Source: Aquimarina sp. TRL1 (GTDB lineage: Bacteria > Bacteroidota > Bacteroidia > Flavobacteriales > Flavobacteriaceae). From it: a DNA stretch of 64,000 nt. This document shows, in pieces, positions 28,076 to 36,549 of the stretch. The stretch lies in contig NZ_CP053590.1 in the NCBI RefSeq assembly GCF_013365535.1, positions 412,001-476,000 of the forward strand, read 5' to 3'. Both the position numbers and the translations under genes were made by a program. A model generated the notes under the pieces. It did not search any database and was not told where the DNA came from. It saw only the letters and a list, made by a program, of their open reading frames with translations. The stretch's first letter is position 1, and each line of letters opens with the position of its first letter.

Positions 28076-28777
28076 ATGAGAAGATCATTAATAGCGATTC
28101 TTATTAGTATACCCACTCTCACCAATGCACAAGTAATTGCCTTCGAAGAAATTGATGAATCCGATATAATCAATCGAAGCTCTGATGTTATAGAAGATTA
28201 TGAAGGCGTCTATCAATTTGGTAATTCTGAGACCGCATCAGAAATTGTATTGTTATTTAATGGTCATTCTATAATTGCCCAAATCAAATCCGGATCTTGG
28301 AATACAGAAAAGAATCAATGGGTAGATACTTTCGAAAACTTAACGAATACTAGTATTAAGAATGGGGTCTTCTCTTCTGATCAATATCAAGGTCGTTTCA
28401 TTACCTATATAAAAGAAGGAAAATACCATTATGGGCTGAAAATAAAAAACCCCTGGACACAGGGAATCTCTGAAGGACAGTATGAAATTGGTTTAAAAGA
28501 AACCGATGTTTTTTATTTTAATGGAGAATATACCGAAGCATCTATAAAAGATTTATCCGAAGATCACCTCAAAAACCTATCCAACAAGGAATTACAACTC
28601 ATGAGAAATGAGATTTTTGCACGTTACGGGTATATTTTTAACTCAGAAGGAGAAATGGATATTTATTTCAAGTCAAAAAGCTGGTATAGACCACAACACG
28701 AAGATGTCACTAATTTTCTCACTAGCATTGAACGAAGAAATATCCAACGAATCCGTAATTTAGAACAGGAAGAATAA
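28076..28777 (+). CDS. YARHG domain protein, exported
   Basis: 233 residues with a signal peptide (SLIAILISIPTLTNAQ). The C-terminal 70 residues form a YARHG domain: LSNKELQLMRNEIFARYGYI, then YFKSKSWYRP and SIERRNIQRIRNLE. This extracellular domain of Bacteria has no settled biochemical function. The middle region is beta-rich and unrecognised. It precedes the GlxA-type regulator by 17 bp and may be co-transcribed with it. Confidence 0.85.
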   Translation: MRRSLIAILISIPTLTNAQVIAFEEIDESDIINRSSDVIEDYEGVYQFGNSETASEIVLLFNGHSIIAQIKSGSWNTEKNQWVDTFENLTNTSIKNGVFSSDQYQGRFITYIKEGKYHYGLKIKNPWTQGISEGQYEIGLKETDVFYFNGEYTEASIKDLSEDHLKNLSNKELQLMRNEIFARYGYIFNSEGEMDIYFKSKSWYRPQHEDVTNFLTSIERRNIQRIRNLEQEE

Positions 28778-28794
28778 CACTAAAATCTGATTTT

Positions 28795-29724
28795 ATGGAG
28801 TCATCAAAAAAAACAACTCTTTATTTTTATGTTACTGACCAAGTGCATTTACTAGATTTAGGAGGAGTTTTACATGTATTCCAGGAAGCTATTGATCTTG
28901 GGTTTCCATATCAATTAGAGTTCATAAGTAGCTCCCAAAAAATCAAAAGCTCTGCCGGGTTATGGCTCTCAGGAATCAAACTTTTTACAGAAGTGAGCCT
29001 GACACAGAATGATTTTATTTTTATCCCCGGATTCAGCAGTCATGATACAGAATTCTCTTTCCCCACTACGGCTTTTAATGATTGGCTGATAGCAAAACAC
29101 AACCTGGGATGTACAATTTGTAGTATCTGTTCAGGTGCTTTCATATTAGCAAACTCAGGAATTCTTAATCATTTACAATGTACAACACATTGGTCTTTAA
29201 TCGATCGATTAAAAAAAGAATACCCTACTCTACACGTAAAAAAAGATGTTCTTTTTACTGAGGAAAATCGCATCTATACCAGTGCAGGCATTGTTACTGG
29301 TATTGACCTGGCTCTCTATCTTATAGAAAAAAGACACGGAAAGGAAGTTGCTATTAAAATTGCTAAAGAACTGGTTGTTTATAAGAGGCGTAAAGGAACT
29401 GAATCTCAAGAAAGTGTGTATCTCCAACATCGCAATCATATAGACGAAAAAATTCACATGGTTCAGGATTGGATCATTCACAATCTAGAAAAAACCGCGA
29501 CCATTAATGATTTGGCAGCATTGGTAAATATAAGTCCTAGAAATTTAACTCGTATTTTTAAAAAACAAACCGGGACTACCATTGCAGCATATCGTACAAA
29601 AATAAGAGTAGAAAAAGCAAAAAGCCTACTCATCCATTCAGACCATAAGATTGCCTACATTGCTACTTTATGCGGTTTCAAAACGACTAAACAACTACAG
29701 CATATCTTAAAGAATCACCTTTAA
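28795..29724 (+). CDS. GlxA-family regulator (DJ-1/PfpI domain + AraC HTH)
   Basis: 309 residues. Residues 1-195 form a DJ-1/PfpI-like domain with the elbow SICSGAFILANSG and FIFIPGF. Residues about 220-309 form an AraC-type double helix-turn-helix (TINDLAALVNISPRNLTRIF, then KIAYIATLCGFKTTKQLQ). Such regulators usually activate amide or amine catabolic genes. The isochorismatase-like hydrolase gene 82 bp downstream is the likely target. Confidence 0.9.
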   Translation: MESSKKTTLYFYVTDQVHLLDLGGVLHVFQEAIDLGFPYQLEFISSSQKIKSSAGLWLSGIKLFTEVSLTQNDFIFIPGFSSHDTEFSFPTTAFNDWLIAKHNLGCTICSICSGAFILANSGILNHLQCTTHWSLIDRLKKEYPTLHVKKDVLFTEENRIYTSAGIVTGIDLALYLIEKRHGKEVAIKIAKELVVYKRRKGTESQESVYLQHRNHIDEKIHMVQDWIIHNLEKTATINDLAALVNISPRNLTRIFKKQTGTTIAAYRTKIRVEKAKSLLIHSDHKIAYIATLCGFKTTKQLQHILKNHL

Positions 29725-29776
29725 ACCTGTCCCGAAACTCCCCCCTTTTGTCCTTTTAATCCTCTGTCAATACTCC

Positions 29777-29784
29777 TAATTTTG
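29777..29784 (+). promoter_or_regulatory. -7 box TAATTTTG before the isochorismatase-family gene
   Basis: Matches TAnnTTTG; the predicted start site near 29791 leaves a 15-nt leader before the ATG at 29807. The lack of a good -33 box would fit an activator-dependent promoter under the upstream GlxA-type regulator. Confidence 0.45.
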
Positions 29785-29806
29785 TTTCTATCAAAAGAAC
29801 AAAGTT

Positions 29807-30388
29807 ATGTTATCAAAAAATCAAAAAACACTCCCCGTTTTATTACTAATCGATATCCAAAAGGGATTCGATGATATTGCATATTGGGGCGGAGAACGAA
29901 ACAATCCGACTGCAGAAGAAAACATAAAAAAAATTCTCGATCTATGGAGAGAAAAACAACTTCCTTTATTCCATATTCAACACTGTTCTGTTAACCCAAT
30001 ATCACCATTAGCTGCAAAAAACCCAGGCAATGAATTTAAAAATATTGTCACTCCATTACCTACAGAAGTTGTTATTAAAAAAAGCGTAAATAGTGCATTC
30101 ATAGGAACAGATTTAAAAGAAAGACTGAATTCTTTACATGCAGACACAGTTATCATTGTGGGATTAACCACCGACCATTGCGTCTCCACTACAACACGAA
30201 TGGCAGCTAATTTCGGATATAATACTTTCTTAATCCACGATGCTACTGCCACATTCAACAAAAAAGATCACAATGGACAGCTATATAGTGCTCAAGAAAT
30301 TCACGATACTGCCATTGCGAGCCTTCATGAAGAATTCGCAACAATCCTGAATACAGATACACTTCTACTAAAAATAACCTCATCATAA
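29807..30388 (+). CDS. Isochorismatase-family cysteine hydrolase
   Basis: 193 residues with the family's catalytic triad: Asp16 (LLIDIQKGF), Lys92 (VIKKSVNSAF) and Cys125 (GLTTDHCVST). Members hydrolyse amides such as nicotinamide, N-carbamoyl compounds or ureidoacrylate, or act on isochorismate. With no isochorismate synthase nearby, an amidase role is more likely. It probably forms a regulator-enzyme pair with the preceding GlxA-type gene. Confidence 0.88.
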   Translation: MLSKNQKTLPVLLLIDIQKGFDDIAYWGGERNNPTAEENIKKILDLWREKQLPLFHIQHCSVNPISPLAAKNPGNEFKNIVTPLPTEVVIKKSVNSAFIGTDLKERLNSLHADTVIIVGLTTDHCVSTTTRMAANFGYNTFLIHDATATFNKKDHNGQLYSAQEIHDTAIASLHEEFATILNTDTLLLKITSS

Positions 30389-30401
30389 GTGAATACTTTT
30401 T

Positions 30402-31034
30402 TTAGAATTCAATTGTTTTTATAATTCCTAAAACAGCAGAAATAATGTACTCTACACCTATCGCTATAACAATAAAGCCAATAATTCTAGACAAGCCATT
30501 AATCCCGGAAGCACCGAGCATTTTTACGATCAGGTGAGAGCTTTTTAATATTCCATAAATCGTTATAGAAGTAAATATAATAGCCCCTGCAATGATCAGG
30601 ATATCCTGCACCCTGATATATTCCTGATTATACGTGATCAATAGTGAAATTGTTCCTGGACCGGCTAACATCGGAATCGCCAGAGGAGTTAGAGATATTT
30701 CTGACCGGGAATTAATATCATCCTTTACTCCTTTTTTCTTCATCCCCTTATGTTCTGCAAATTTTCCTGTAAGCAAAGCAAAACCCGAAGAAGTAATAAT
30801 CAGTCCTCCTGCGATTTTCAGAGAACTAAGGCTAATTCCAAAAAACGTAAGAATATATTTACCTGCAAAAAACGATAAAAATAAAATCACTAAAACATTT
30901 ACAGCGGTCCAGAAAGCAATCACAGATCGTTCTTTTTTTGAAAGATCTTTAGATAACCCCACAAACACCGGAACTGTCCCTAAAGGATTCATTATTGAAA
31001 ACAACGCTCCAAAAGCATACACAAATAACTCCAT
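30402..31034 (-). CDS. MarC-family integral membrane protein
   Basis: 210 residues when started at the ATG at 31034 (MELFVYAFGALFSIMNPLG). An 11-residue longer frame to 31067 adds a charged stretch untypical of the family. Six hydrophobic segments and the NPLGTVPVF motif identify MarC (UPF0056), an inner-membrane family of unknown transport role. The name comes from proximity to mar genes in E. coli, and a role in multiple antibiotic resistance has not held up. It stands alone, convergent with the isochorismatase-family gene 13 bp away. Confidence 0.88.
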   Translation of the reverse strand: MELFVYAFGALFSIMNPLGTVPVFVGLSKDLSKKERSVIAFWTAVNVLVILFLSFFAGKYILTFFGISLSSLKIAGGLIITSSGFALLTGKFAEHKGMKKKGVKDDINSRSEISLTPLAIPMLAGPGTISLLITYNQEYIRVQDILIIAGAIIFTSITIYGILKSSHLIVKMLGASGINGLSRIIGFIVIAIGVEYIISAVLGIIKTIEF

Positions 31035-31293
31035 TTTTTTTTCGCGCAAATTTCGCTGCATTATCAATAGCTATAATTCAATAAAAAATCAAAATTTAAT
31101 TAAATAAAGGTTAAGAGAAACCAATAGTGGTTATTTTAAAAAACTGTTCATTATCTTAGAGATAGATTAGCGCTAACTAATATAATTCCACGAAATTAAT
31201 TCATTCAAATGCTGCTCGTAGCGACATTGATTATCTATATTAGCCAACTCAAAAAACTTAACACAAGATGTACCTTAATTTAAACATTAGTAA

Positions 31294-32055
31294 ATGAATA
31301 TTATAGATCTATCAAAACCCATCCAATATAACAAGACCGACCCTTGGTTTATGAAAGTAAAAATCAAGCATAAACCACACAAAAAAGCAAAGTGGTTACT
31401 CCGATTTTTAGGATTACCTTTTAGACTATTCCCTAAGAATTTTACTGGATGGGCTGATGATACTATTCAGAAAATGGGTGTACACTCCACTACCCATATT
31501 GACGCTCCCTGGCATTATTCCCCTACCTGCAACGGAGCTCCTTCCAAGACAATCGATGAAATTCCTCTCGAGTGGTGCTATGGTGACGGAATTGTTATAG
31601 ATATGGCACATAAAGCTGATTTTGATGAAATTACCGCTGAGGATCTCCAACAGTTTTTACAAACACACGAGCTTACACTTACTAAAGGAATGATTGTTTT
31701 AATAAAAACAGGAAGAGATAAATTCAATGGAACTAAAGACTTTCATAAAATAGGTACAGGAATGAGTGCAGAAGCCACAGAATGGCTAATTGATCAAGGA
31801 ATAAAAGTCATGGGAATTGATGCCTGGGGGTGGGATCTCCCCTTGCCTTATTTAATACAAAAAGCTAAAGAAACAAATGATTCAGAACTTTTCTGGGAAG
31901 CACATTTAGTGGGGCAAAGAAAAGAATATTGCCATATGGAACAATTAGTCAATCTGGACAAACTCCCATATACAGGCTTTAAAGTTGCGGTATTTCCTCT
32001 AAAAATTGTAGGAGCCTCTGCAGCACCTGCCAGAGTTGTTGCCATGATTGAATAA
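31294..32055 (+). CDS. Cyclase-family metal-dependent hydrolase (kynurenine formamidase-like)
   Basis: 253 residues of the cyclase family (PF04199). The metal-site motif HSTTHIDAPWHY and MGIDAWGWDLP are clear. Relatives include KynB-type arylformamidases and isatin hydrolases, which use Zn or Mn. No other kynurenine-pathway gene is near, so the substrate is open. It is a single gene with no signal peptide, so it should be cytoplasmic. Confidence 0.85.
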   Translation: MNIIDLSKPIQYNKTDPWFMKVKIKHKPHKKAKWLLRFLGLPFRLFPKNFTGWADDTIQKMGVHSTTHIDAPWHYSPTCNGAPSKTIDEIPLEWCYGDGIVIDMAHKADFDEITAEDLQQFLQTHELTLTKGMIVLIKTGRDKFNGTKDFHKIGTGMSAEATEWLIDQGIKVMGIDAWGWDLPLPYLIQKAKETNDSELFWEAHLVGQRKEYCHMEQLVNLDKLPYTGFKVAVFPLKIVGASAAPARVVAMIE

Positions 32056-32142
32056 TCAATTTTATCACCGGCACACCTTATATGAACACAAAGGCATTTA
32101 TACTTTTATAGTTTTTTGTTATTATTATATTAAAACAATCGA

Positions 32143-32180
32143 TTTTGTTTATACGTATTAATACTGTAGTTTTGAAACTA
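32143..32180 (+). promoter_or_regulatory. Catalase promoter with overlapping palindrome
   Basis: TTTTG (32143-32147), a 19-nt spacer, then TAGTTTTG (32167-32174): the best match to the Bacteroidota promoter in the window. TAGTTT-tg-AAACTA (32167-32180) is an inverted repeat covering the -7 box and the predicted start, a plausible repressor site. The ATG follows at 32195. Confidence 0.7.
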
Positions 32181-32194
32181 TAAAACAACAAGTT

Positions 32195-33658
32195 ATGGAT
32201 GCGAATAATAAAAAACTAACATCAGTATCGGGGAAACCGATTGCTGAAAACCAAAATGTACAAACAGCAGGAAAAAGAGGTCCTATGTTATTACAGGATG
32301 TATGGTTCCTGGAAAAACTGGCGCACTTTGACAGAGAGGTAATCCCTGAAAGACGAATGCACGCAAAAGGTTCTGGGGCATACGGAACCTTTACTGTCAC
32401 TCATGATATCACCAAATACACAAAAGCCAAAATATTCTCGGAGGTCAATAAAAAAACAGATGTTTTCCTTCGGTTTTCGACAGTTGCCGGAGAAAGAGGA
32501 GCTGCAGATGCAGAAAGAGATATTAGAGGATTTGCCGTTAAATTTTATACAGAAGAAGGAAACTGGGACTTAGTAGGAAACAATACACCTGTATTTTTCT
32601 TACGTGATCCATATAAATTTCCAGACCTAAATAAAGCAGTAAAAAGAGATCCTAAAACAAACCTTCGAAGTGCTAATAACAACTGGGACTTCTGGACATT
32701 ATTACCAGAATCTCTACATCAAATCACTATGACCATGAGTGAACGAGGGATCCCTAAAACTTATAGGCATATGAATGGCTATGGTAGTCATACATTTAGT
32801 TTTATCAATCATGATAATGAACGGTTTTGGGTAAAATTCCATTTCAAAACAGCACAGGGAATTGAAAACCTAAGTGATCAGGAAGCTGCAGAAGTTGTCG
32901 GAAAAGATAGAGAAAGTCATCAAAGAGACTTGTTTGACAGTATCGAAAATAAAGATTTCCCAAAATGGAATCTAAAAGTGCAAATTATGCCGGAAGCAGA
33001 AGCCAAAGATTATCACATCAATCCTTTTGACTTAACTAAAGTATGGCCACATAGTGATTATCCGTTAATTGATGTTGGTGTCTTAGAATTGAACCGAAAT
33101 CCCGAAAACTATTTTGCAGAAGTTGAACAAGTAGCTTTTAACCCGGCGAACGTTGTCAATGGAATTGGTTTCTCCCCTGATAAGATGTTACAAGGTAGAT
33201 TATTCTCATATGGAGATGCACAACGATACAGATTAGGAGTTAATCACTACCAAATCCCTGTTAACGCGCCTAAATGTCCTTTCCATAATTATCACAAAGA
33301 CGGAGCAATGAGGGTAGATGGAAATGAAGGAGCTTCTGTTCATTATGAACCTAATAGCTATGGTCAGTGGAAAGAAGAAAAATCACATGCAGAACCCCCA
33401 TTGGCCTTAGAGGGAGATGCATACCATTGGAATCACAGAGAAGATGAAGATTATTATTCGCAACCTGGAGCTTTATTTCGAATTATGACCAAAGAACAAC
33501 AACAAACTCTTTTCGAAAACACCGCCAGACAAGTAGGAGGTGCTGAACGATTTATTCAGGAACGCCATATAAGCAATTGCTTTAAAGCAGATCCTGAATA
33601 TGGGAAAGGAGTAGCAAAAGCACTCGGTATTAAAATTACCGAACTGGATCTCGTATAA
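32195..33658 (+). CDS. katA: Monofunctional haem catalase
   Basis: 487 residues, the usual length of small-subunit (clade 3) catalases. Distal haem residues are His56 ([10 protein letters not shown]) and Asn129 (VGNNTP). The proximal tyrosine lies in [14 protein letters not shown] near residue 339. It degrades hydrogen peroxide to water and oxygen in the cytoplasm. It is a single gene with its own strong promoter and terminator. Confidence 0.96.
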   Translation: MDANNKKLTSVSGKPIAENQNVQTAGKRGPMLLQDVWFLEKLAHFDREVIPERRMHAKGSGAYGTFTVTHDITKYTKAKIFSEVNKKTDVFLRFSTVAGERGAADAERDIRGFAVKFYTEEGNWDLVGNNTPVFFLRDPYKFPDLNKAVKRDPKTNLRSANNNWDFWTLLPESLHQITMTMSERGIPKTYRHMNGYGSHTFSFINHDNERFWVKFHFKTAQGIENLSDQEAAEVVGKDRESHQRDLFDSIENKDFPKWNLKVQIMPEAEAKDYHINPFDLTKVWPHSDYPLIDVGVLELNRNPENYFAEVEQVAFNPANVVNGIGFSPDKMLQGRLFSYGDAQRYRLGVNHYQIPVNAPKCPFHNYHKDGAMRVDGNEGASVHYEPNSYGQWKEEKSHAEPPLALEGDAYHWNHREDEDYYSQPGALFRIMTKEQQQTLFENTARQVGGAERFIQERHISNCFKADPEYGKGVAKALGIKITELDLV

Positions 33659-33684
33659 GAGCTCTCAATCATCTAAATTCGATT

Positions 33685-33720
33685 AAAGGTATTCAATCAG
33701 TATTGAATACCTTTTTTTAT
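33685..33720 (+). terminator. Terminator of the catalase gene
   Basis: 13-bp stem AAAGGTATTCAAT (33685-33697) with ATTGAATACCTTT (33702-33714), loop of 4, followed by a T-run. Stem and T-run are both strong. Confidence 0.88.
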
Positions 33721-33757
33721 ACCATATAATATCCATCTATGACATTATAAGAAAAAC

Positions 33758-33796
33758 GTATATATAATAGTTAGGAATCCTAACTATTATATATAC
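33758..33796. promoter_or_regulatory. Perfect 39-bp palindrome upstream of the CxxC-protein operon
   Basis: 19-bp arms around one central base, every position paired (arms begin GTATATATAATAG and meet at TTAGGA-a-TCCTAA). It lies 30 bp before the ATG at 33827 and after the separate catalase terminator. It has no T-run, so it is more likely an operator or an mRNA leader hairpin than a terminator. The MarR-type regulator encoded in the same operon is the obvious candidate to bind it. No clear TAnnTTTG box was found, so the promoter may lie within or around the palindrome. Confidence 0.75.
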
Positions 33797-33826
33797 ATTC
33801 GCATTATAACTTAATAACTATAACCC

Positions 33827-34582
33827 ATGACAAGCAATTCTTTATCAAAACTACATGTTGTTTTATACATTGTTTCTATGTATTGCATATCAAGTTTTGC
33901 AAGACAACAAACAAATGAACATGAGTCCTTTTCTACCAGCGAGGACTTAAAGATCATTGCAACAGAAGTACAGTATGATCAAGCACTGGAACAGCTAATT
34001 TTTTCAATACAGGTTAAAGGGACTGCCGGACAAACAACCCCTATAACTTATGGAAAATTAGACGGAGCCCCTGTACTGGGATATGTATTCCCCACTACCC
34101 TCTCTCCTATTGATGTTGGATTCTCAGCTACTACCGGTATTGTTGCCCTAGCGATAACATCTCATCCGGATTTTGATGACACGCCATTATGGGATGAGAA
34201 TTCCAATATGAATTATACCGATGATGGAATTATATGGCATCCGCACTGGGTTATTTTACAGGAAGATAAAAGAGTACCCGGAGGATTTTCTGTGAAACAA
34301 TTCTCTAAAGGCGATTCATCAATAAAACTTCCTCCTACAAATCCCGGAATGCCAATGTTTATGGATTCTCCTGGGTATTCTGTACTCAAGAAAGAGAACT
34401 ATATAAAAGTACTAGTTCCCAAATCCAGAATAAATAACAAGACACAATTCTCTTTTGATGCTGTCACTGCTTATATGCAAGTAAACACTTCTAAAAAGGA
34501 CATTCCAATGCTTGGGGTTTATAGTGTATATAGCATAGCGTCAACCAACCTTTCACTTCCATATACTGTCACTATTAAATAA
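33827..34582 (+). CDS. Uncharacterised exported protein
   Basis: 251 residues. The N-terminus (LHVVLYIVSMYCISSFA) looks like a signal peptide, and the rest is beta-rich. I do not recognise the family. Noticeable are PVLGYVFPTTLSPIDVGF, DDGIIWHPHWVILQED and a Pro-rich LPPTNPGMPMF patch. It is first in the operon under the 39-bp palindrome, 18 bp before the thioredoxin-like gene. A role outside the cytoplasm is inferred from the signal peptide only. Confidence 0.7.
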   Translation: MTSNSLSKLHVVLYIVSMYCISSFARQQTNEHESFSTSEDLKIIATEVQYDQALEQLIFSIQVKGTAGQTTPITYGKLDGAPVLGYVFPTTLSPIDVGFSATTGIVALAITSHPDFDDTPLWDENSNMNYTDDGIIWHPHWVILQEDKRVPGGFSVKQFSKGDSSIKLPPTNPGMPMFMDSPGYSVLKKENYIKVLVPKSRINNKTQFSFDAVTAYMQVNTSKKDIPMLGVYSVYSIASTNLSLPYTVTIK

Positions 34583-34600
34583 TTATTATAAATCAATGTT

Positions 34601-34834
34601 ATGAGTAAATCAATTTTTTATCACGCCGGATGTTCTGTATGTGTTAGCGCAGAGCAAGACCTATTATCATTAATTAATCCTTCTGAAGTTGAGATTGTAA
34701 ACTTTGCAGAAGACACTTCCAGACTTCCAGATGCAGAAAAAGCTGGAGTACAATCAGTCCCTGCACTGGTTACCCCTAATGGAAATGTACTCCATATCAA
34801 TTTTGGAGCATCTTTAGCCGATGTAAAAGGCTAA
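34601..34834 (+). CDS. Small thioredoxin/glutaredoxin-like protein
   Basis: 77 residues. SIFYHAGCSVC places a Cys11-x2-Cys14 redox motif at the end of the first beta strand. QSVPALVTPNG carries the cis-proline typical of the thioredoxin fold. It is shorter than classical thioredoxin (about 105) and close to glutaredoxin or NrdH size. No signal peptide, so it should be cytoplasmic. It probably acts in thiol exchange or metal handling with its operon partners. Confidence 0.8.
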   Translation: MSKSIFYHAGCSVCVSAEQDLLSLINPSEVEIVNFAEDTSRLPDAEKAGVQSVPALVTPNGNVLHINFGASLADVKG

Positions 34835-34844
34835 TCAACAATAG

Positions 34845-34881
34845 GGTTGCCAAAAAATCTTTAGCTGATTCTTTGGCAACC
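34845..34881 (+). terminator. Intra-operon hairpin, possible attenuator
   Basis: 10-bp GC-containing stem GGTTGCCAAA (34845-34854) with TTTGGCAACC (34872-34881), loop of 17, followed by AACTTTTTAA. It sits in the 79-bp gap between the thioredoxin-like and DUF2024 genes, so it may partially terminate or stabilise the transcript and separate the first two genes from the rest. Confidence 0.55.
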
Positions 34882-34913
34882 AACTTTTTAAACAATTTTA
34901 AATAAAAGAAAAA

Positions 34914-35171
34914 ATGAAAGTATCAGTATACGACACCTATGTACCTAAAAATAAATCTGTAATTATGCATTTTGATATTCTTGTTGAAGAAAATACGCCT
35001 GTAGAAAAAGTATATGAATATGGAAAAGCATATTTATCTTCAAAAGGGGTGTCTGACATTGGTTTAACGACCTCAGCTTGCAGGTTTTGCCACATAGAAA
35101 CGGCCCCGGAAGAAATCGAAAATCACATTAAAAAAAATAATTTTTATATTATAGAAATGGAAAATTGTTAA
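34914..35171 (+). CDS. DUF2024 family protein
   Basis: 85 residues matching DUF2024 (start MKVSVYDTYV, middle VYEYGKAYLSSKGV). It carries a Cys56-x2-Cys59-His60 motif (SACRFCH). Family members are small cytoplasmic proteins of unknown function. It lies between the thioredoxin-like and AAA ATPase genes. The CxxCH motif could bind a metal or take part in thiol chemistry, which is inference. Confidence 0.85.
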   Translation: MKVSVYDTYVPKNKSVIMHFDILVEENTPVEKVYEYGKAYLSSKGVSDIGLTTSACRFCHIETAPEEIENHIKKNNFYIIEMENC

Positions 35172-35202
35172 TCCATTTATAACAGATGATTACATTAGCA
35201 CT

Positions 35203-35940
35203 ATGACATTATCCGATTTGTATTTTGAAGAGGAAGGGACTATTGACCTTAATGATATCACTTTCGATGCTGAAGGAAAGGAAAAAATAGATCAGTTTAT
35301 CAAAGAATATTCCCATGCAGAAGCCTTAAAACAGTATAATTTACCTATTAACAATAAATTATTTTTTTTCGGACACACGGGTTGTGGAAAAACAATGACC
35401 GCAAAAGCGCTTGCTAAAGCACTTGGTAAAAAAATTATCGTCGTTAATCTTGGAGCAATTGTTTCTTCTCGTCTTGGAGAAACCGCTAAAAATATCACTA
35501 CACTATTCAAAAAAGTGACCCGGCAAGGTTCAATTCTGTTTTTGGATGAATTTGATTCTTTAGGAAAAATCAGAGATTATGACGATACTGATTCCAGTGA
35601 GATGAAGCGGATTGTCAATACACTAATCCAGTTAATCGACTATCTCCCGGATAATGCAATCATTATTGCTGCTACCAATCAATCTCATGTCATTGACACA
35701 GCATTGCTGAGAAGATTTGAAATTAAAATTCATTTTCAACTCCCTCATCACCAATTATTAGACTCTTATTACAACCATATTCTGGATAAGTATCCAGCGA
35801 AATTCAGAAATATCAAACGAGAATATGACATCTCTTTTGCCGAAGCTAAAGTGCTTGCTATAAATGCTGTCAAAAAACAAGTCATTGAAGAGGAAGAGAA
35901 AAAGAAAGCTGCTCTGATCAATATAAACATCACGAACTAA
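35203..35940 (+). CDS. AAA-family ATPase
   Basis: 245 residues forming a single AAA+ module: Walker A GHTGCGKT (57-64), Walker B ILFLDEFDS (111-119), sensor 1 AATNQ and an arginine finger in ALLRRFE. There is no protease, DNA-binding or membrane domain, so it probably remodels a partner protein, perhaps one encoded beside it. The C-terminal helix is highly charged (VIEEEEKKKAAL). It starts 31 bp after the DUF2024 gene and ends 12 bp before the MarR gene. Confidence 0.88.
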   Translation: MTLSDLYFEEEGTIDLNDITFDAEGKEKIDQFIKEYSHAEALKQYNLPINNKLFFFGHTGCGKTMTAKALAKALGKKIIVVNLGAIVSSRLGETAKNITTLFKKVTRQGSILFLDEFDSLGKIRDYDDTDSSEMKRIVNTLIQLIDYLPDNAIIIAATNQSHVIDTALLRRFEIKIHFQLPHHQLLDSYYNHILDKYPAKFRNIKREYDISFAEAKVLAINAVKKQVIEEEEKKKAALININITN

Positions 35941-35952
35941 TATTTTTGTACT

Positions 35953-36549
35953 ATGGATAGTATCTTTAATCCCAATGCTGATGACATTACGAAGAAGATC
36001 ATCGTATCTCTGGAAAGAATTTCTCAATCTTTTCGGGTACTTTTATGGGAACAAGCCAAAGAATATCGATTAAGTCCTATCCAAATACAAATTTTGATTT
36101 TCTGTATGTTTCATCCGGCTGAAAAAAGGAAAATCGGGCATCTGGCATTAGAATTTTCTCTAACAAAACCAACGGTTAGTGATGCCGTAAAATCACTAGA
36201 AAAAAAAGGGTTGATTCTCAAAATTAAAGAAGAAGATGCCCGAAGCTATTCCATTCAATTGACAGAGAAAGGGAAAGAAATTACTGAAAAAACAAGCCAT
36301 TTTGCTAATAGCATGGAAAAAGGGCTTTCTTCTCTTTCTGTAAATGAGAAAAATACTTTTTTTATGAGCCTGCTACAAATGATTCATTCACTAAACAAGC
36401 AAGATATCATTACGGTACAACGCATGTGTTTTACTTGTTTTCATTATCAAAAAGAGAAGGACAATCATTATTGTACGCTTATCAAAAAACCATTAAAAAC
36501 CAAAGAACTCAGGGTCGACTGCCCTGAACATCAAGCCATTTCTACATGA
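35953..36549 (+). CDS. MarR-family regulator with C-terminal four-cysteine cluster
   Basis: 198 residues, longer than the usual 140-150 of MarR proteins. The winged helix is clear (IGHLALEFSLTKPTVSDAVK, then LEKKGLILKIKEEDARSYSI). The extra C-terminal tail holds Cys159-x2-Cys162-x11-Cys174-x15-Cys190, which looks like a Zn or Fe-S site. It could therefore sense metal or redox state. It overlaps the yggS start by 4 bp and is a good candidate to bind the 39-bp palindrome at the operon head. Confidence 0.88.
   Translation: MDSIFNPNADDITKKIIVSLERISQSFRVLLWEQAKEYRLSPIQIQILIFCMFHPAEKRKIGHLALEFSLTKPTVSDAVKSLEKKGLILKIKEEDARSYSIQLTEKGKEITEKTSHFANSMEKGLSSLSVNEKNTFFMSLLQMIHSLNKQDIITVQRMCFTCFHYQKEKDNHYCTLIKKPLKTKELRVDCPEHQAIST

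Noticed and set aside
33758..33796. Palindrome as the catalase terminator
   Set aside because: A stronger hairpin with a T-run already lies at 33685-33720, and the palindrome has no T-run.
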